Positions 36,109 to 48,856 of a stretch of 64,000 bases of DNA are shown here, piece by piece. Made by a program: the position numbers and the translations under genes. Every line of letters begins with the position of its first letter. Position 1 is the stretch's first letter. The notes beneath the pieces were generated by a model, which saw only the letters and a list, made by a program, of their open reading frames with translations, was not told where the DNA came from and ran no database searches. The DNA lies in the NCBI RefSeq assembly GCF_004193775.1, contig NC_041008.1, forward strand, positions 18,991,731-19,055,730. Direction: 5' to 3'. Origin of the DNA: Glycine soja (lineage: Eukaryota > Streptophyta > Magnoliopsida > Fabales > Fabaceae).

Positions 36109-38746
36109 TGACTAAATAAAAAAAAAATAGAGTAAACATTTAATTCATTCTTTGAAAAATAAATCATTTGCTTAAGTCTTTAAAGAAAATAAAAAAAGTT
36201 ACTAAAATTCCTTAAGATTACAAAAACATTTTATTCCTTTAGTCATTTTCCTCCTATAAAATATCGAGGGATTATTTGGTCACTTTATTTTAGGAATTAA
36301 ATTGAGTTTTAAGGATTGGAAATTTACTTAAAATTGAAATATAAAACTCCAAAAATACAAGAATTTGCAACGCATCAAATTGAGAAAGAAGCCTATCAAC
36401 CACTGACTGCGGTACATACCGGACACCCCCGTCAGCTTCTACTCAAACCATTTTTAACTAATCTATCAAACTTTTCATTAATTCAATGTTTGAGAAAGAA
36501 GCCTTTAATTATTAGAGGATTTTCATGAAAGCTTTGCTATATTAAAATATTTATGAGATCGATTAATAGAAGAACAATGTCAATCTGCAATTAATTCAGC
36601 AAGAAATCGTAGTATAATGGCAATTGAATTCAACTTGTTGGTACCAGCATGATGAATGTAATCTTTATCCATTAAGTAAGTCTGAATTTAGATATGAATA
36701 ATAATTATTCACAAATATTTATGAGTATAGATACATATTTGAATATTATAGTACTCATCTTATTAATACTTACACGATATATATGTTGTGTTTTTATATA
36801 TGATTAGGACAAGAAAGATCTTTACATATTTTGAATTGAATTAAATTAAAAAAAATTAATTTATAATTTACTTATTTAATAAATTATTAAAATTAGAATT
36901 AATAAAATAAATTTCTATCTTTTTAGTCCCTCAATATTTTATAATTTTTTTTTTGTTTTTAGTCCTTAAATTTTTTTTTTGATTGACTTTAGTCTCTTAA
37001 CTTTTTTTTTGCTAAGTAAGAAAAAAAGAATTAAAGGACTAAAAATAAGGATAATTTTTTTAAAAAAAAAAACTTTGACTATTAAAAAAATAGGTAAGGG
37101 ACTAAAAATAGAAAAAAGATAATAAATCTTAAAAAATTATATAAAGTATTCTTGTCCGATCAATATAAAACACTTTTATGCCAAAAATATATAATAAAAT
37201 ATTTTTAGGAAGACATAATAAAAGGATATTAAAATAGGTCAAATGATCTGCCAAAGTGTATGGCTCAATTTGCCATAAGCCTATTTATTTTTTCGATAAA
37301 GAAGAAATTTTTTTATTAAATATATTTTTATTTGAGTTAGATAAGACTATAAGACAAACTCATTTATTAACTAATCAATAAGGTAAGGTTTAATAAAACA
37401 AATATAGATTTTTTTTAAAATACACTGTATGACATTTATTCTTTATTTTTACGCCTAACAACTTATTTAAGTTAATATAACTAGTGCATGTTTTTTTTAA
37501 TTTATTTTTAAAAAATCACATATTTTTTTAATTTCTCGATTTTTTTTTAAAAAAAATAAACAATACCCAAAACAATCATTTCTAGAGATTAGCTATTATA
37601 TTATATACTAATGTTGTTATTGTTATGTATAAGATTAAGTTTTGTATGGTAAAATTACATGATTTATTAATACTTTGATTTAATCTTCATAAGAAAAAGT
37701 TATTGATATGATGAAATATCATTTTCTCCTTAAAATCAATTCGTTCTTAATGAGAATATCTTGTGTCGGACCTCACAGTAACTTTTTTTTAAGAGGTGTC
37801 AATATAACTAATAAATGCTTAAATGGGTTTCTCCATTTATAGCAATAATAGCATGGACCACCGAGAACATGCCTGTCATCAAAACATGAACCTAAATAAT
37901 CTCCCATAATTTTTAAGTAAAAACTATTTTATTAATTTACTTGAATGTTAATGAACATATTAGCTGGGTTATTTCTCTGTAAAAAAATAACTGGGTTATT
38001 TTTTATTTTAATATACATACATATGAATATGGATTTTATGCAACTACATTAATTATTTTTATTACTTTTTGACCCTTTCACACCTTCAGTTTTAGATTTT
38101 CTCTAATGTAAGAACTACCAGACAAGATTAGTTAACAATTACTAACTATAACGTCTAAATGTCTTACACGTACGTGAATCATGGAAAGCTATGTTCTTGT
38201 ACAAATTTCTATAGCGTCAAGTGTATATTCAACGGTTTTAAAAGCTATCAAATTACTTGCTATTTGTATCTCATCTTCAAAAAAAAGACAGTACGTCTTT
38301 ATAGTATATGAACAGAACTTTTATGTGTGTATTTTTTTTTAATTTATGCATTTTTATGAGAGTATTTACATCTTTAGTAACTTGCTTTATATATTAGCAT
38401 ATTGCCAGCAAAATTGCAATAAGAAGATATTCTTTCCGCCGATGTACAATCACATTCAAATTATATATTTATATATATATTCAGCCTTATGTTTTTTATG
38501 TTTTGTTCGTTCTTCCTTAACTGTTAAGTTTATAAGTTTATGGCGCCTGAATAATTAAAGTGCAGTTTATATTTAATTTAATTTAAAATAAAGCTGAACC
38601 TACTTAAATCATATCCACCCCTAAATATAACGTGTTAATGGATTAATTAGGAAAGCATTGTTATTATTATCAAATAAAAGAATTACACTAGAACTATATA
38701 TGTGGATATATTTAGAGAGAAATATACATTAAAGTGTAAAATGTTA
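36109..38746. other. Intergenic, with a palindromic 'gactaaaa' repeat
   Basis: No gene seen. At about 36925-37110 the text 'tagtccctcaatattttat', 'tttttagtccttaaat' and the inverted 'ggactaaaaataagg', 'agggactaaaaatag' form an AT-rich inverted repeat, probably a MITE remnant. The right end includes the 3' flank of the lectin kinase gene. Confidence 0.5.
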
Positions 38747-40792
38747 CTATATGATTATTTGCTGCCTACCAGCATCTATGGACTTAGTACTCATGCTAAT
38801 GGATGACAAATACCCTAATGTTTCAACAGTTCCCATAGAATACGTAACTTCTAAGAAACCTGAACTCAATCTACTGCTCCCAGAAACACCATGTCCCCAA
38901 TCAACAATATCAGGAAGAGGTTCATCAAAGTTCAAGTACCTTGTAACTTGTTTCATGGTAGGTCTATAATCTGCTCTATGCTGAGTGCAAAGTAAACCCA
39001 ATTTCAGAACCAACTCAATTTCTTCCTCATCATAAAGTGAATCAAGCTTAGGATCAACCACCTCAAGAATTTGACCCAAGTGGTACTTCTCAATAACCCA
39101 CTCCACCAAGAAAAACTGATCCGAATCAAGAGGCCTCTTACCTGTGGCAACTTCAAGGAGCACAACCCCAAATGCATACACATCTGTGCTTGTGGAAGCC
39201 TTTCCTGTGCGAGTTAACTCTGGTGCAATGTAACCAATAGTGCCAACCACACTTGTTGTGTGTGACAATTGACCATGGTTATAGAGCCTCGCCAGTCCAA
39301 AGTCACCTAAACGTGCATTCAAGTGTGCATCTATCAAAATGTTGCTAGTTTTCACATCTCTATGGATCACGACTTGCTCCCACTCTTCATGCAAATATAA
39401 TAGTCCAGCACTAATGCCTTTGAGAATGTTGAATCTTTGCCCCCAATTCAAAACAAAGTTGTTGTTGTTGGGTTTATATAGGACATAATCAAGGCTACCA
39501 TTCGGGATGAAATCATAGACCAAGAGTAGATCATTCTTTTTGTTGCACCAACCTTGAAGGTTCACCAAATTCTTGTGCCTCAACCTTCCCAAGCTTTCAA
39601 TCTCAGCAGCAAATTCCCTCATTCCATGGAAAGGGCTTCTCACAATCCTCTTGACAGCAACCTCAGCTCCCGTGGAAGGCAACACACCTTTGTACACAGC
39701 ACCAAAGCCTCCAACTCCAATGAGATGGCTCTCTATGAACCCCTTTGTGGCTAAGTGAAGATCTTTGTACCTAAACCTGTGAGGACAATCCATCTCCCAG
39801 TCCTCAAGAACCTCAAAGTCCATATAATATCTCCTATAACATGTTATACAAAACAGAATACACAAGAGGCAAAAAGTCGAAGCAGACAAGACGCCAATTG
39901 CAATATTGACCCAAGGAAATGATGTCGGTTCTTTCTCTTTTGGTGGTGGATTTGGAAGGTTGGAAATTTTCAGTTGAGGGGCAACACCATTCACTGCAAA
40001 ACTCCACCCTAGAAGATAGTGAGAGCTTGTTTCCTGGCCTGTTGATGCTGAGAAACCAACATACATGCTTTCCTCCATAACATTGTAAAGATCAATGATA
40101 TGATTCTTTATAATTGGTTTGCTTGGCTTTGGTTTTGACAAAGGAGCTATTGTTACATTCAGAGTTTTGTTTTCACCATCATATTCTATCCAAGCTTGGA
40201 CAGCATCAACCTTGGCCATTCTAAAATCTTCCTTTACCTTATCAGTGCCCTCTTTAATGTATGCAGCTGGTTCAGTAATATTTGAGTCCATGCCATTGAT
40301 GTTTACCCCAACATGGTTTCCTTCAGTGTCTGAGTCATCTTTGTAACCATTCATTGTGTCAAACTCAACTGCAAAGATGTGGTTTGACTCATTCCCATCA
40401 TTGGTGGAGTTAACAAGGCCAAGATAATGGCCAGCCTCAGCCCCAGGAAACTGTGTTGAGGGTGCTATGGTGAAGGCAAGGCCAAAGCCACCAGAACCAG
40501 AACTTGGGGACACAATTGAGAAAACAAAATTGGTGCTGAAGGAATAAGCATAGGGTTAGTTTGTGTTGTTAAGCATTTGGAAGGGTGTGGCATAGAATGC
40601 ATGGCCTACAATATTGGTTGATCTGTTGGTGAGTTTAAGTAAACGGCTGGTTTTGATGATGGAAGATCCTTCAAGATTGAGTTCACTGTTTTCATCATCG
40701 AATCCTTCAAAAATCACAGCCTTGGAGGCAATAACTTGGGGTAAGAGAGAGAGAAATAGGAGGAAGACAAATACAAGAGTTGGAGAAGCCAT
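38747..40792 (-). CDS. L-type lectin receptor kinase (LecRK-VI-like), one in-frame stop
   Basis: A single-exon minus-strand frame starts at ATG 40792 (MASPTLVFVFLLFLSLLPQV, a signal peptide) and covers 681 codons to 38747. It is broken by one TAA at 40556-40558 (codon 79), after ATPFQMLNNTN and before PYAYSFSTNFVFSI. Order of parts: signal peptide; legume-lectin domain (about 22-260) with VEFDTMNGYKDD and NHVGVNINGM metal/sugar-loop motifs; one transmembrane helix (about 295-320); and a Ser/Thr kinase domain. Kinase hallmarks are complete: GVGGFGAVYKG, VAVKR, HRDVKTSN, DFGLAR, APEL and DVYAFGVVLLE. The kinase wording is close to Arabidopsis LecRK-VI (A4-type) receptors, plasma-membrane proteins in immune and ABA signalling. 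Apart from the stop there is no frameshift, so this is either a recent null allele or a sequence error. A downstream start would lack the signal peptide. Confidence 0.85.
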
Positions 40793-42224
40793 AATAAGAG
40801 GCTTAGAGAATAAAGATATGCTAAGAGGTATAGGCATTGGTTGATGATAGCAAGTGAATCAATTGTGGGGGCCTTTAACTACGGAACGGGTCAAAGCCAA
40901 AGAACATGCAAGGAAAGTCTTTTATACAAACATGTGAATGTGAGTCAGGCAAATTATCAAACAAGTGTAAACGGCAAAGAAATTATTTTCAGATTTTCTA
41001 GAAAAATATCTTCACATTTTTTTTTACAAAAGTTAGATAAAGTATTTTTAGTATTGCTTTTATAGTTAAAATTAGAGTTTTGATCACTTAGATAAAGTAT
41101 TTTTTAATGCAAACTTTTATAACGCAAATTAGTGAAGTAAAACTCTAATTTTAATTTTAAAATGGTACTAAAAGCACTTTTTATTATATTTTTACACGGA
41201 CCTTAGTCTTATGCCTCATTTTTATAATAAAAAGTAGGATAAACATCTAATTAAATTCTTATACATGTGACAGATTCTCAATTTGATTTCTATATGTAAA
41301 ACTTATTAAATTGGTTCCTATTTGAGCAAATATTACCAGTTTAATCCCTATCATCTGGACGCTATCTCTAACGATTATGTATATGTTGATTGTTAGCCCC
41401 ATTCAAACTCTTATTAATTTGATTCCCATATATGTAATGTCTTCTTAATTTGTTTTTATACTTAAAATTTTTTATGAATTTCAATTAAAAATAACTAATA
41501 TGTCCTTTAAGAAAAAACTAATATGTTAAATGGGTAGTATATTTTTTTCCAGCATTTCTCGAATCTTGATAAGTATTCTATTTTCTCTAAGACTAGGAGC
41601 GCGCACACTTTTCAACACTGAATAATGGAATGGCTCATATTACTTTGAAGTTTGAATGCTGACATTCCAATGTCCTTGGACAGAAGTAAACTATCTTCCT
41701 TTGACCCAACTTTCGCGATAAAAAAAAAATGCAAGGGTTTGAATTTTCTCAGCTTCTAGGCTTAAATGTCCCACCATTAGAAAGTGATGAAGCTCATCAC
41801 AAAAAAGAGATGACAGCACAAACGATTTGGTATAAAATCTTCGATCGGCAAGTTGATTTATTTTGCGTGATGGAATAAGACCGCAAGCTGTATGCTTCTT
41901 ATTTCTTTGGCTTTTGATGTGATTTTGAAATAGCCAAGTGATGACACCATTCAATTATTAATTTGCAATTTCACATTAAGGGACCACATCCGAAAAAGAT
42001 AAGAAGGACCCTAAGGAGTAATTAATTAAAGACAACCCCACAATCCCACACGCACCAATTTTTCATTTTGATGGGAATTTACACAAGCACATGAATTGAC
42101 AAAACTGTTTTCTTAGAAAATGAAGAGAAGGTTACAAAATGAAAAGGACCCACGCGTGGGAAGACCGCCATATTGTTTGCCAGTTTGGGAAGCTTAATTA
42201 GTATGCTGCCATATATATCTACGG
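40793..42224. other. Intergenic; lectin kinase upstream region and a hairpin repeat
   Basis: The left part is the promoter and 5' UTR of the lectin kinase. About 41020-41200 is a palindromic MITE-like sequence: 'ttaaaattagagttttgatcac' faces 'gtgaagtaaaactctaatttt', and 'gataaagtatttttagtattg' faces 'ggtactaaaagcacttttt'. About 41215-41520 holds phrases such as 'aaattggttcctatttgag' that look like a dispersed repeat. No gene seen. Confidence 0.5.
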
Positions 42225-42234
42225 TGGAAGTTCT

Positions 42235-42620
42235 CACTATTAGAAAATACACTTTTAACATCGGTTATTTACGACATTTTACATTAATTTTAAAATCAAT
42301 GTTAAAAATATTGATGTTGAATGTATTATTATTAAAATCGGTTTTGAAAAACCTATGTTAACATAAAAAAGCTAACATCAGTTTTCTCAATAATCGATGT
42401 TATATATAAAGAACTACAGTAAAATAAGTATATACATGATGAATGTAGACATCGATTTTCTAGAAAAACCGATGTTAACTAATAGATTAACATCGGTTTT
42501 TTTTATAGAAAACCAATGTCAACGGTCATCATGTATACACTTATTTTGTTGTAGTTAGTTATATATAACATCATTTATTTATAAATAACCAATGTTAGCT
42601 CTGAGCTCTAACTCAGAGAT
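42235..42620. repeat. Left CACTA terminus and subterminal repeats
   Basis: After the 5-base CACTA signature, the words 'aacatcggtta', 'aaaatcggttttgaaaaacc', 'acatcgattttctagaaaaa', 'aacatcggttttttttatag' and 'aaccaatgttagc' recur in both orientations. These are the expected TNPA-binding subterminal repeats, more diverged here than at the right end. Confidence 0.8.
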
Positions 42621-42624
42621 AATA

Positions 42625-45546
42625 TTGTGCCCACTGGATCCGAAGCGCCTTTAATCTCTCTGGCTCCAATGGTCTAGGATTGTTAAAATATTGCATGATG
42701 AAATAAATGATAATAAATTAATAATGTAATACAAATTATAAAAAAATTGAATTTGTTTGAAATAAACGTACCGTTTCCCAATTATTCCTGAAACTTCCTA
42801 AAATGATGGTGGACATCCAGTGCATGACATAATAGTCACACTCAGTGCTTCCTTTTTGTCGATTACACTAAATATATAATGAAATTTGGGTATTAATTAA
42901 ACAATTAGTGTACAGACACATAAGAAGTATATATAAGTGGAAGTTTTATGTAAATGACGTACCTTGATGACAATTCACCTAGCAGGAGTCTTTGATTTAG
43001 GTTATGGAGCATCATCAAGACCTTTTAAAGCACTGTTCCAGACGAGTAACAATTAAAAACTGGTGTTGTTGAGGTATTTGAATGCAAATGTATTGAAAAG
43101 AACACTGACCTGTTAATTATCCCTTTAAGTTAGTTGTCTAGCCTGTTATGCAATAAACAAAACCTGACAACTAGGTGTTCCTTGGGCACAATGACCACCA
43201 TCTGCCAGTGTCCGCTGCGGTGGAGACGAATATGGGTTAGTATATTAGTAAACATTAATTAAATTCAGTTATTTTGTGTGACTTACTCATTCAGGTAGGC
43301 TCCAAGGTAGACATCGCGTTTTGAACTCTGCATTCAACTCTTATGTAACTCTGAATGGATTGTGGCTCGAGGAATCCATACAGATCAGAATTCCCCGCTC
43401 GCATACTTGTTTCAGTCAGATGCCTGTTTATGTTAAGTCAAAGTTAAATATTTATGAATTGAAAGCAATAACTTAGGTAATTAAAAGTAATCTAAAATGA
43501 CTTACAGAATCCACAATTGTAACGCTGATATGCTGAGATATTGACCACCATATGCGATTTAGGAGAGGTCTTCGTGCTTTATGTAGAGCGGAAAGTCTGG
43601 ATTAAAGACCCCGAACACGGTGGCATCCCATGTAACCTGGTAAGGCCTCAAGAAAAGCTCTGAGATAGTCAATGCCATCAGATAAAGCAGATCATCGATC
43701 TCCGGATTCGGCTTTTGAGGTGGTTTTGCCGGAGACACAGTTGTCTATTCATGAAACAAAGTTAAATGGCCTAATTTGAGGCACGCTAAATGAATTAATT
43801 CAAAAAGAAGAAATATATAGTAAGAGTAAAGTACCTGTTGTGATAAAGGCTTGACCAGATGTGTCGGCCAAGCAAGGAAGGTGTGAATTGACTGTCCCAC
43901 TAAGGAAACCTCATCAGTGGGTACAGGAACGGGAGCATCTGGATCTTTAACCTCCTCCACACCCATTTTTACTTGGCCAGGCAACAAAGGAGTGTTATGA
44001 ACAACAGTGGATCCCTCATAAAGCCTTCCCAGGGCAACCAGGTGGGCAGGATTTGCTTCGATGTACAAGCCGCACCTGTCTGAGCCACCCGTCTCATGAT
44101 CGTTTATTGAGGAATCAACACAACTCTCCTTTGTGCTTACTCGAGGACCTGAGGGACCAACCAGAGGCTTCAGAGGCAGTGCAAGTTCCTGAGATTGCAT
44201 CTGGGACTGAAACTGGGACTACATCTAACTGAACAATGCCATGAGCTGCCGAGTCACTTTCTTTGTGATCGACTCCTCTAATTGGTCCCTGATTTGTTGG
44301 GTCAGCTGTTGCAATTCTTCAGGAGGCAGCAAGGAAGAGCTGCGAGACGTCCATGGAGCTGATCTGAAGTATTGCCTGATGGTGACACCGGCTCCAGCAG
44401 CACAGACACGTCCAGGGTGTTCTGGACATCCAATAGCAGCGGTGAGAACATCTTGACGTCCATGGGGGACGAAGGATCCATGTGACGCCTGCTCCTCAAA
44501 GGAATCCTGCATAGAAAAGACACATTTGTACATGGCATTCACAAAATCAAGAAATATAATTCTAATCGTTAGTTGAAAATGACTTACGATCTTATCAGCG
44601 ATTTCCTTTGCGGCCTCAATCGTCATCTCCCCTGTTTTCTTGGTGCGGACCATCTTCCACTTCACGTGGCGTCTGACGGGGGATGGAGGGTCGATGATGT
44701 CATCAACACTTCCTGACTGTGCAGCTTCCTCCAGCTTCTTCTTGGTCTTTTCAGCCAAGAGCTTCTGCTCTAAATATTCATAACCCCCACGAGACAAAAC
44801 GTGGGGGGCAGTGTTCTGTTTCTGGATGGCCTGCGCCTTTTTCCGCACATCCTACAAAAATAAAACAATAATCTTTCAAATTGCTAGAATGAATTATAAC
44901 AAGTTAATGTTTTTTGAAAAACAACTTAAATGGAAAGGTACATACCTCCCAAGAAGGGTCTCTGAGTTTGGAAAAATTGGGTCCATTTTTCCTTGCTTAT
45001 GTCGTATTTCTCACAGACAGTGTCGTCCACATCGTCCTGTTCGGCTGCAAGGGCTCATTTCCTTGTGAGGTCTGATTTAAACTGTCTCTATCTTTCATCG
45101 ACAGTCTTAAGTAACTTCTTTTTTGTCATACTGTCAGAAGCCTCTGGGATTTCAAATTCTACCTGACAATAACAAATAAGGTTTATTTGTTACAATAATG
45201 TATTTTTTGGCTATTAATTAAAGTACATCAAATAAGAAAAGAAAAATACCTGAATATCCTCCCAAATCAAGTCCTTCAGAGCAGTAGGGACCTCCTTCTA
45301 GTTCCTGTACGTGACGTCCACCTTATCACACGCCACAACCCCCAAATATGCTCTTAATTTCTTCCTATGGGGACCGTCGGCCTTGCCGGTAGCAGGATCA
45401 ACATGGACCACTGGTCTCTCAACACCAGGTGATCTAGTAGACAACTATCGTAGACGTGTGGCTTTGCGTGTCCACTTCATGGCAGACGGTGAAGCTGATT
45501 CGTCTGAAGAAGGAGAAGGAGGAGGCGAGCCAGGTGGAGAAGCCAT
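42625..45546 (-). pseudogene. CACTA TNPA-like (Transposase_24) / Ulp1 protease fusion
   Basis: The minus strand opens at ATG 45546 with MASPPGSPPPSPSSDESASP and continues over several exons. An En/Spm-type plant transposase region includes RNTAPHV-like text (QKQNTAPHVLSRGGYEYLEQ, 44800 region), a coiled Lys/Glu stretch, and PVRRHVKWKMVRTKKTGEM. The 3' part reads PEIDDLLYLMALTISELFL, then an Ulp1-type cysteine protease domain with GHWQMVVIVPKEH (catalytic His), LHNRLDN and GSTECDYYVMHWMSTI (catalytic Cys; the usual CGYYVM has Asp for Gly). It ends PLEPERLKALRIQWAQYY. Nonsense codons replace Gln (about 45450) and Trp (about 45300), and there are others downstream. TNPA-type proteins bind subterminal repeats; the fused SUMO-protease-like domain is known in plant transposons. 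This copy is inactive. Confidence 0.8.
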
Positions 45547-45657
45547 GATCCTTTATACAAAAAAAAAAAACCAAGGTTAATAAACATTACAAAAAATAAC
45601 TATATGAATTATGTAGATCAATCTAGCAAAAATCAAATATATAAATAGAAAATTACA

Positions 45658-48600
45658 TTAGACGATGTTAATTAATTCTCCTTCATCATGATCATTACAA
45701 TTAGCATGAACGTCGTTAGCTTCTTCTTCTTCGACAACATTAGGAGTGATTTGTGTGGACAAAAAACAAACATAGGTGTCCATGTATGAATCATCATCTT
45801 CTACATTAACACCAATTGTTTTGCCCTGTAGAACCACGCACCACCTTTCATCACAAGGGTCTTGCACATAAAATACTTGTCTAGCTTGTTTTGCCATGAT
45901 GAAATGGTCATTGTGGTAACCAAGTTTCTTTAGTTCTACCAACGTAAATCCTATATCATCGGTGCGCACACCGATGTTGCTGTCAACCCATTTACAATTG
46001 AAAACACAAACAGTAAATTTCACATAGTTAAGCTCCCAAATTTCATTAATGAACCCACCAAAGTAAGGGATGGAAGCTACATAGGGATTGGCATCATGCA
46101 CACTTGTGAAGTATTGAGATTCAGCCCTTGGGGTGACCCCGCTGTTCTGCATTGTACTTTTGTTGTCTTGTGCTTTTGTGTAAAATGAATACTCGTTTAT
46201 GTCGTATCCTTGCCAAGTTATAACATTTCTTTTAGGCCCATCTGCTAGCTTTCTTAATGTTTCTGAAGCATTTTCATCTGCAAAGATTGTATCTTTAAAC
46301 AATCACAGAAAGTCTTGTTATGCTTTTTCAACACCCAATTCTTTGACATTTTTGGATTATTCTGTTTGACTAAAGCTTCATGCTTAAGTATGTAAGGCAA
46401 AACTTCATTATTGTTGTTCAATACATACAAGTGAGCTTGTAACAAATCTTCTAGACTTAGAGTGATCACGTGTAGTCCTCTTGAACCCTTACCGCCCATT
46501 ATGTCATTATGTTGAGACTCAGGAAGGCCAACAGGTATAGCCTTCTCAATGTATTCTGAACAAAATTCAATGGCTTCTTCTGCAATGTACCTCTTAATAA
46601 TAGATGCTTCTGGACGATATAGATTCTTTGTATACCCTTTTAAGATCTTCATGTATCGCTCAACTGGGTACATCCACCGCAAATAAACAGGACCACAACA
46701 TTCGATTTCTCTGACCAGATGCATAATCAAGTGAATCATGATGTCAAAGAAAGCAGGGGGGAAATACATCTCCAACTGGCACAGTATAATTGCGGCCTCA
46801 ATTTCCAGTTCATCAAACTTGACAGGATCAACGACTTTGCTACATATGGCATGGAAGAAAAAGCACAGGCGAGTTATGGCTAACCTGACTTTGTTTGGCA
46901 AGATGTCTCGTATAGCCACGGCTAAAAATTGTTGCATCAACACGTGACAATCATGAGACTTTAACCCTACAAGCTTAAGCTCCTTCAACTGCACAAGGCT
47001 CTTAATATCTGAAGAGTATCCTTGTAGAACCTTCACCCGACGAAGACACTGACAAAAACTTATCTTTTCCTTTTTGGACAAAGTATGACAAGCTGGGGGC
47101 AAGTAAATTTTCTTCCCATCAGACCTTGGTTGCAACTGTGATCGTATCCCCATCTCAGCTAGATCTTGACGGGTATTCAAGCCATCCTTTGTCTTGCCTT
47201 AAATGTTAAGGAGCGTCCCAATCACACTATCACATACATTTTTCTCCACATGCATAACATCAATACAATGTCTAACGTCTAGATCAAACCAATAGGGAAG
47301 ATCAAAGAAAATGGACCTCTTCTTCCATATGCAAGTCTTACTTTTATCCTTCTTTTAGGTCTTTCCAAATACAGTATTCAGGTGTTGAACCCGTTGGTAT
47401 ACATGCTCACCAGTCAACGATATCAGTGCAATATCGTGCTTTTGACTTCCATTAAAAGCTTTTTTTAGTCGTTTGTAAGGATGATCAGGTGTTAGAAAAC
47501 GGCGATGCCTATTGTAGATTGTTTTTCTTTCATGTTTTAGTTGTATGTAGCTTATGTTTTCTTCACAGATGGGGCATACATGATGACCCTTAACACTATA
47601 ATCGCTGAGATTCCCATATGCTGGAAAGTCATTAATGGTACAAAAAAGCGTCACACGCATTTCAAATATCTCCTTGTGAAACGCATCAAACACTAAAACC
47701 CCCTCGTCCCGTAACTTTCCAGGTCTTAAATCAACGGACTTAGATAAACATCAATGTCATTTCCTGAATGTCTTAGGCCTGATATCATCATACACAACAT
47801 CATGTATTTTCGCTTCATGCACAACCAAGGAGGCAAGTTGTAAATTACTAGAAAAACTGACCATGAACTGTGTTGAGTGCTTAAGGTGCCATATGGATTC
47901 ATTCCATCACTGGCTAGTCCAAGTCTAAGATTTCTTGGCTCTTTCCTGAAATCCGGATACAAACCATCAATCTTCTTCCACTGTGAGCAATCAGTTGGAT
48001 GATGGACCATTCCATCAGAAATCCTTCCATTTTCATGCCATGTAAGGTCTTTTGCATCGTCCTCGTTAGCAAAAAGACGCTTAAACCTTGGAATGATTGG
48101 AAGATACCACAAAACCTTCGCTGGAGGGCCCTTCTTTGAGTTTTCATCAGAACTGCTTTCCTCTTCATCCTTCACTTTGTACCGTGAAGTCCCACAGATA
48201 GGGCATTTGGACATTTCTTGGAATTCATGCCTGTATAGTATACAATCATTGGGGCAAGCATGAATCTTCTGATACTTCATACCCATCGGATACAATATCT
48301 TTTTCGCCTTATAGTAATTTTTAGGCAGTGTGTTGTCCTCTGGAAGCAGATTGTGCACTACCTCAAGCAATGAGGTAAAACTTTTGTCACTCCCCCCACA
48401 CCTGGCCTTCACATTAACTAGACTTAACACCACAGACAACAGGGTTAAGGAATTCTTACACCACGTATATAAAGGCTTCTTTGAATCATTCTACAATCCT
48501 TCATACACAGGGGTGTATGCTTGCTGAAAAGACTATTGTCCAAGGTCACGAATCATGTCCTCCAAGCGATCTCCCATTTCTACATCAAACAGTTCAGATT

Positions 48601-48856
48601 GGGACCCACTCTGCATGTCTATCACTTCACCATGCCATATCCACGTCGTGTAATTCTTCTTAATTCCATCACACAATAAATGCTCCCATATGTCGTCCAG
48701 TAGTTGTCGTCTTCCGTTCAAACAGTTGATGCAAGAACAATAATATTTTCCTTTTTCATTCGGTCAACCTCTTTTTGAAGAAAATTGCAAGAACTGCTCG
48801 ATGCCATCCTCATATTCTTGGCTCATGCGACTTTGATTCATCCAACTTCGATCCAT
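45658..48856 (-). pseudogene. TNP2: CACTA TNP2-type transposase
   Basis: The ATG at 48856 starts MDRSWMNQSRMSQEYEDGIE, the transposase-associated domain, with CINCLNGRRQLLDDIWEHLL following a TGA (Arg codon lost). The Tnp2 core is in the frame 48439-47726, with CPNDCILYRHEFQEMSKCPI and NPYGTLSTQHSSWSVFLVIY. It continues after a one-base shift near 47725 in the 47693-47355 frame. The DUF4218-type part, 47180-46254, includes YFPPAFFDIMIHLIMHLVRE and CGPVYLRWMYPVERYMKILK. A one-base loss near 46300 leads into the DUF4216-type end (46302-45658), with KAQDNKSTMQNSGV and CVFNCKWVDSNIGVRTDDI. At least five TAA/TGA/TAG codons stand where Gln, Arg, Lys or Glu are expected. It is nearly full length but dead. 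The TNPA/Ulp1 gene follows 111 bases downstream on the same strand. Confidence 0.88.

Noticed and set aside
40513..40513. A separate start for the lectin kinase here
   Set aside because: The codon is GTG (Val) inside the lectin domain; the frame is continuous with the signal peptide upstream except for one TAA, so a second gene is not supported.
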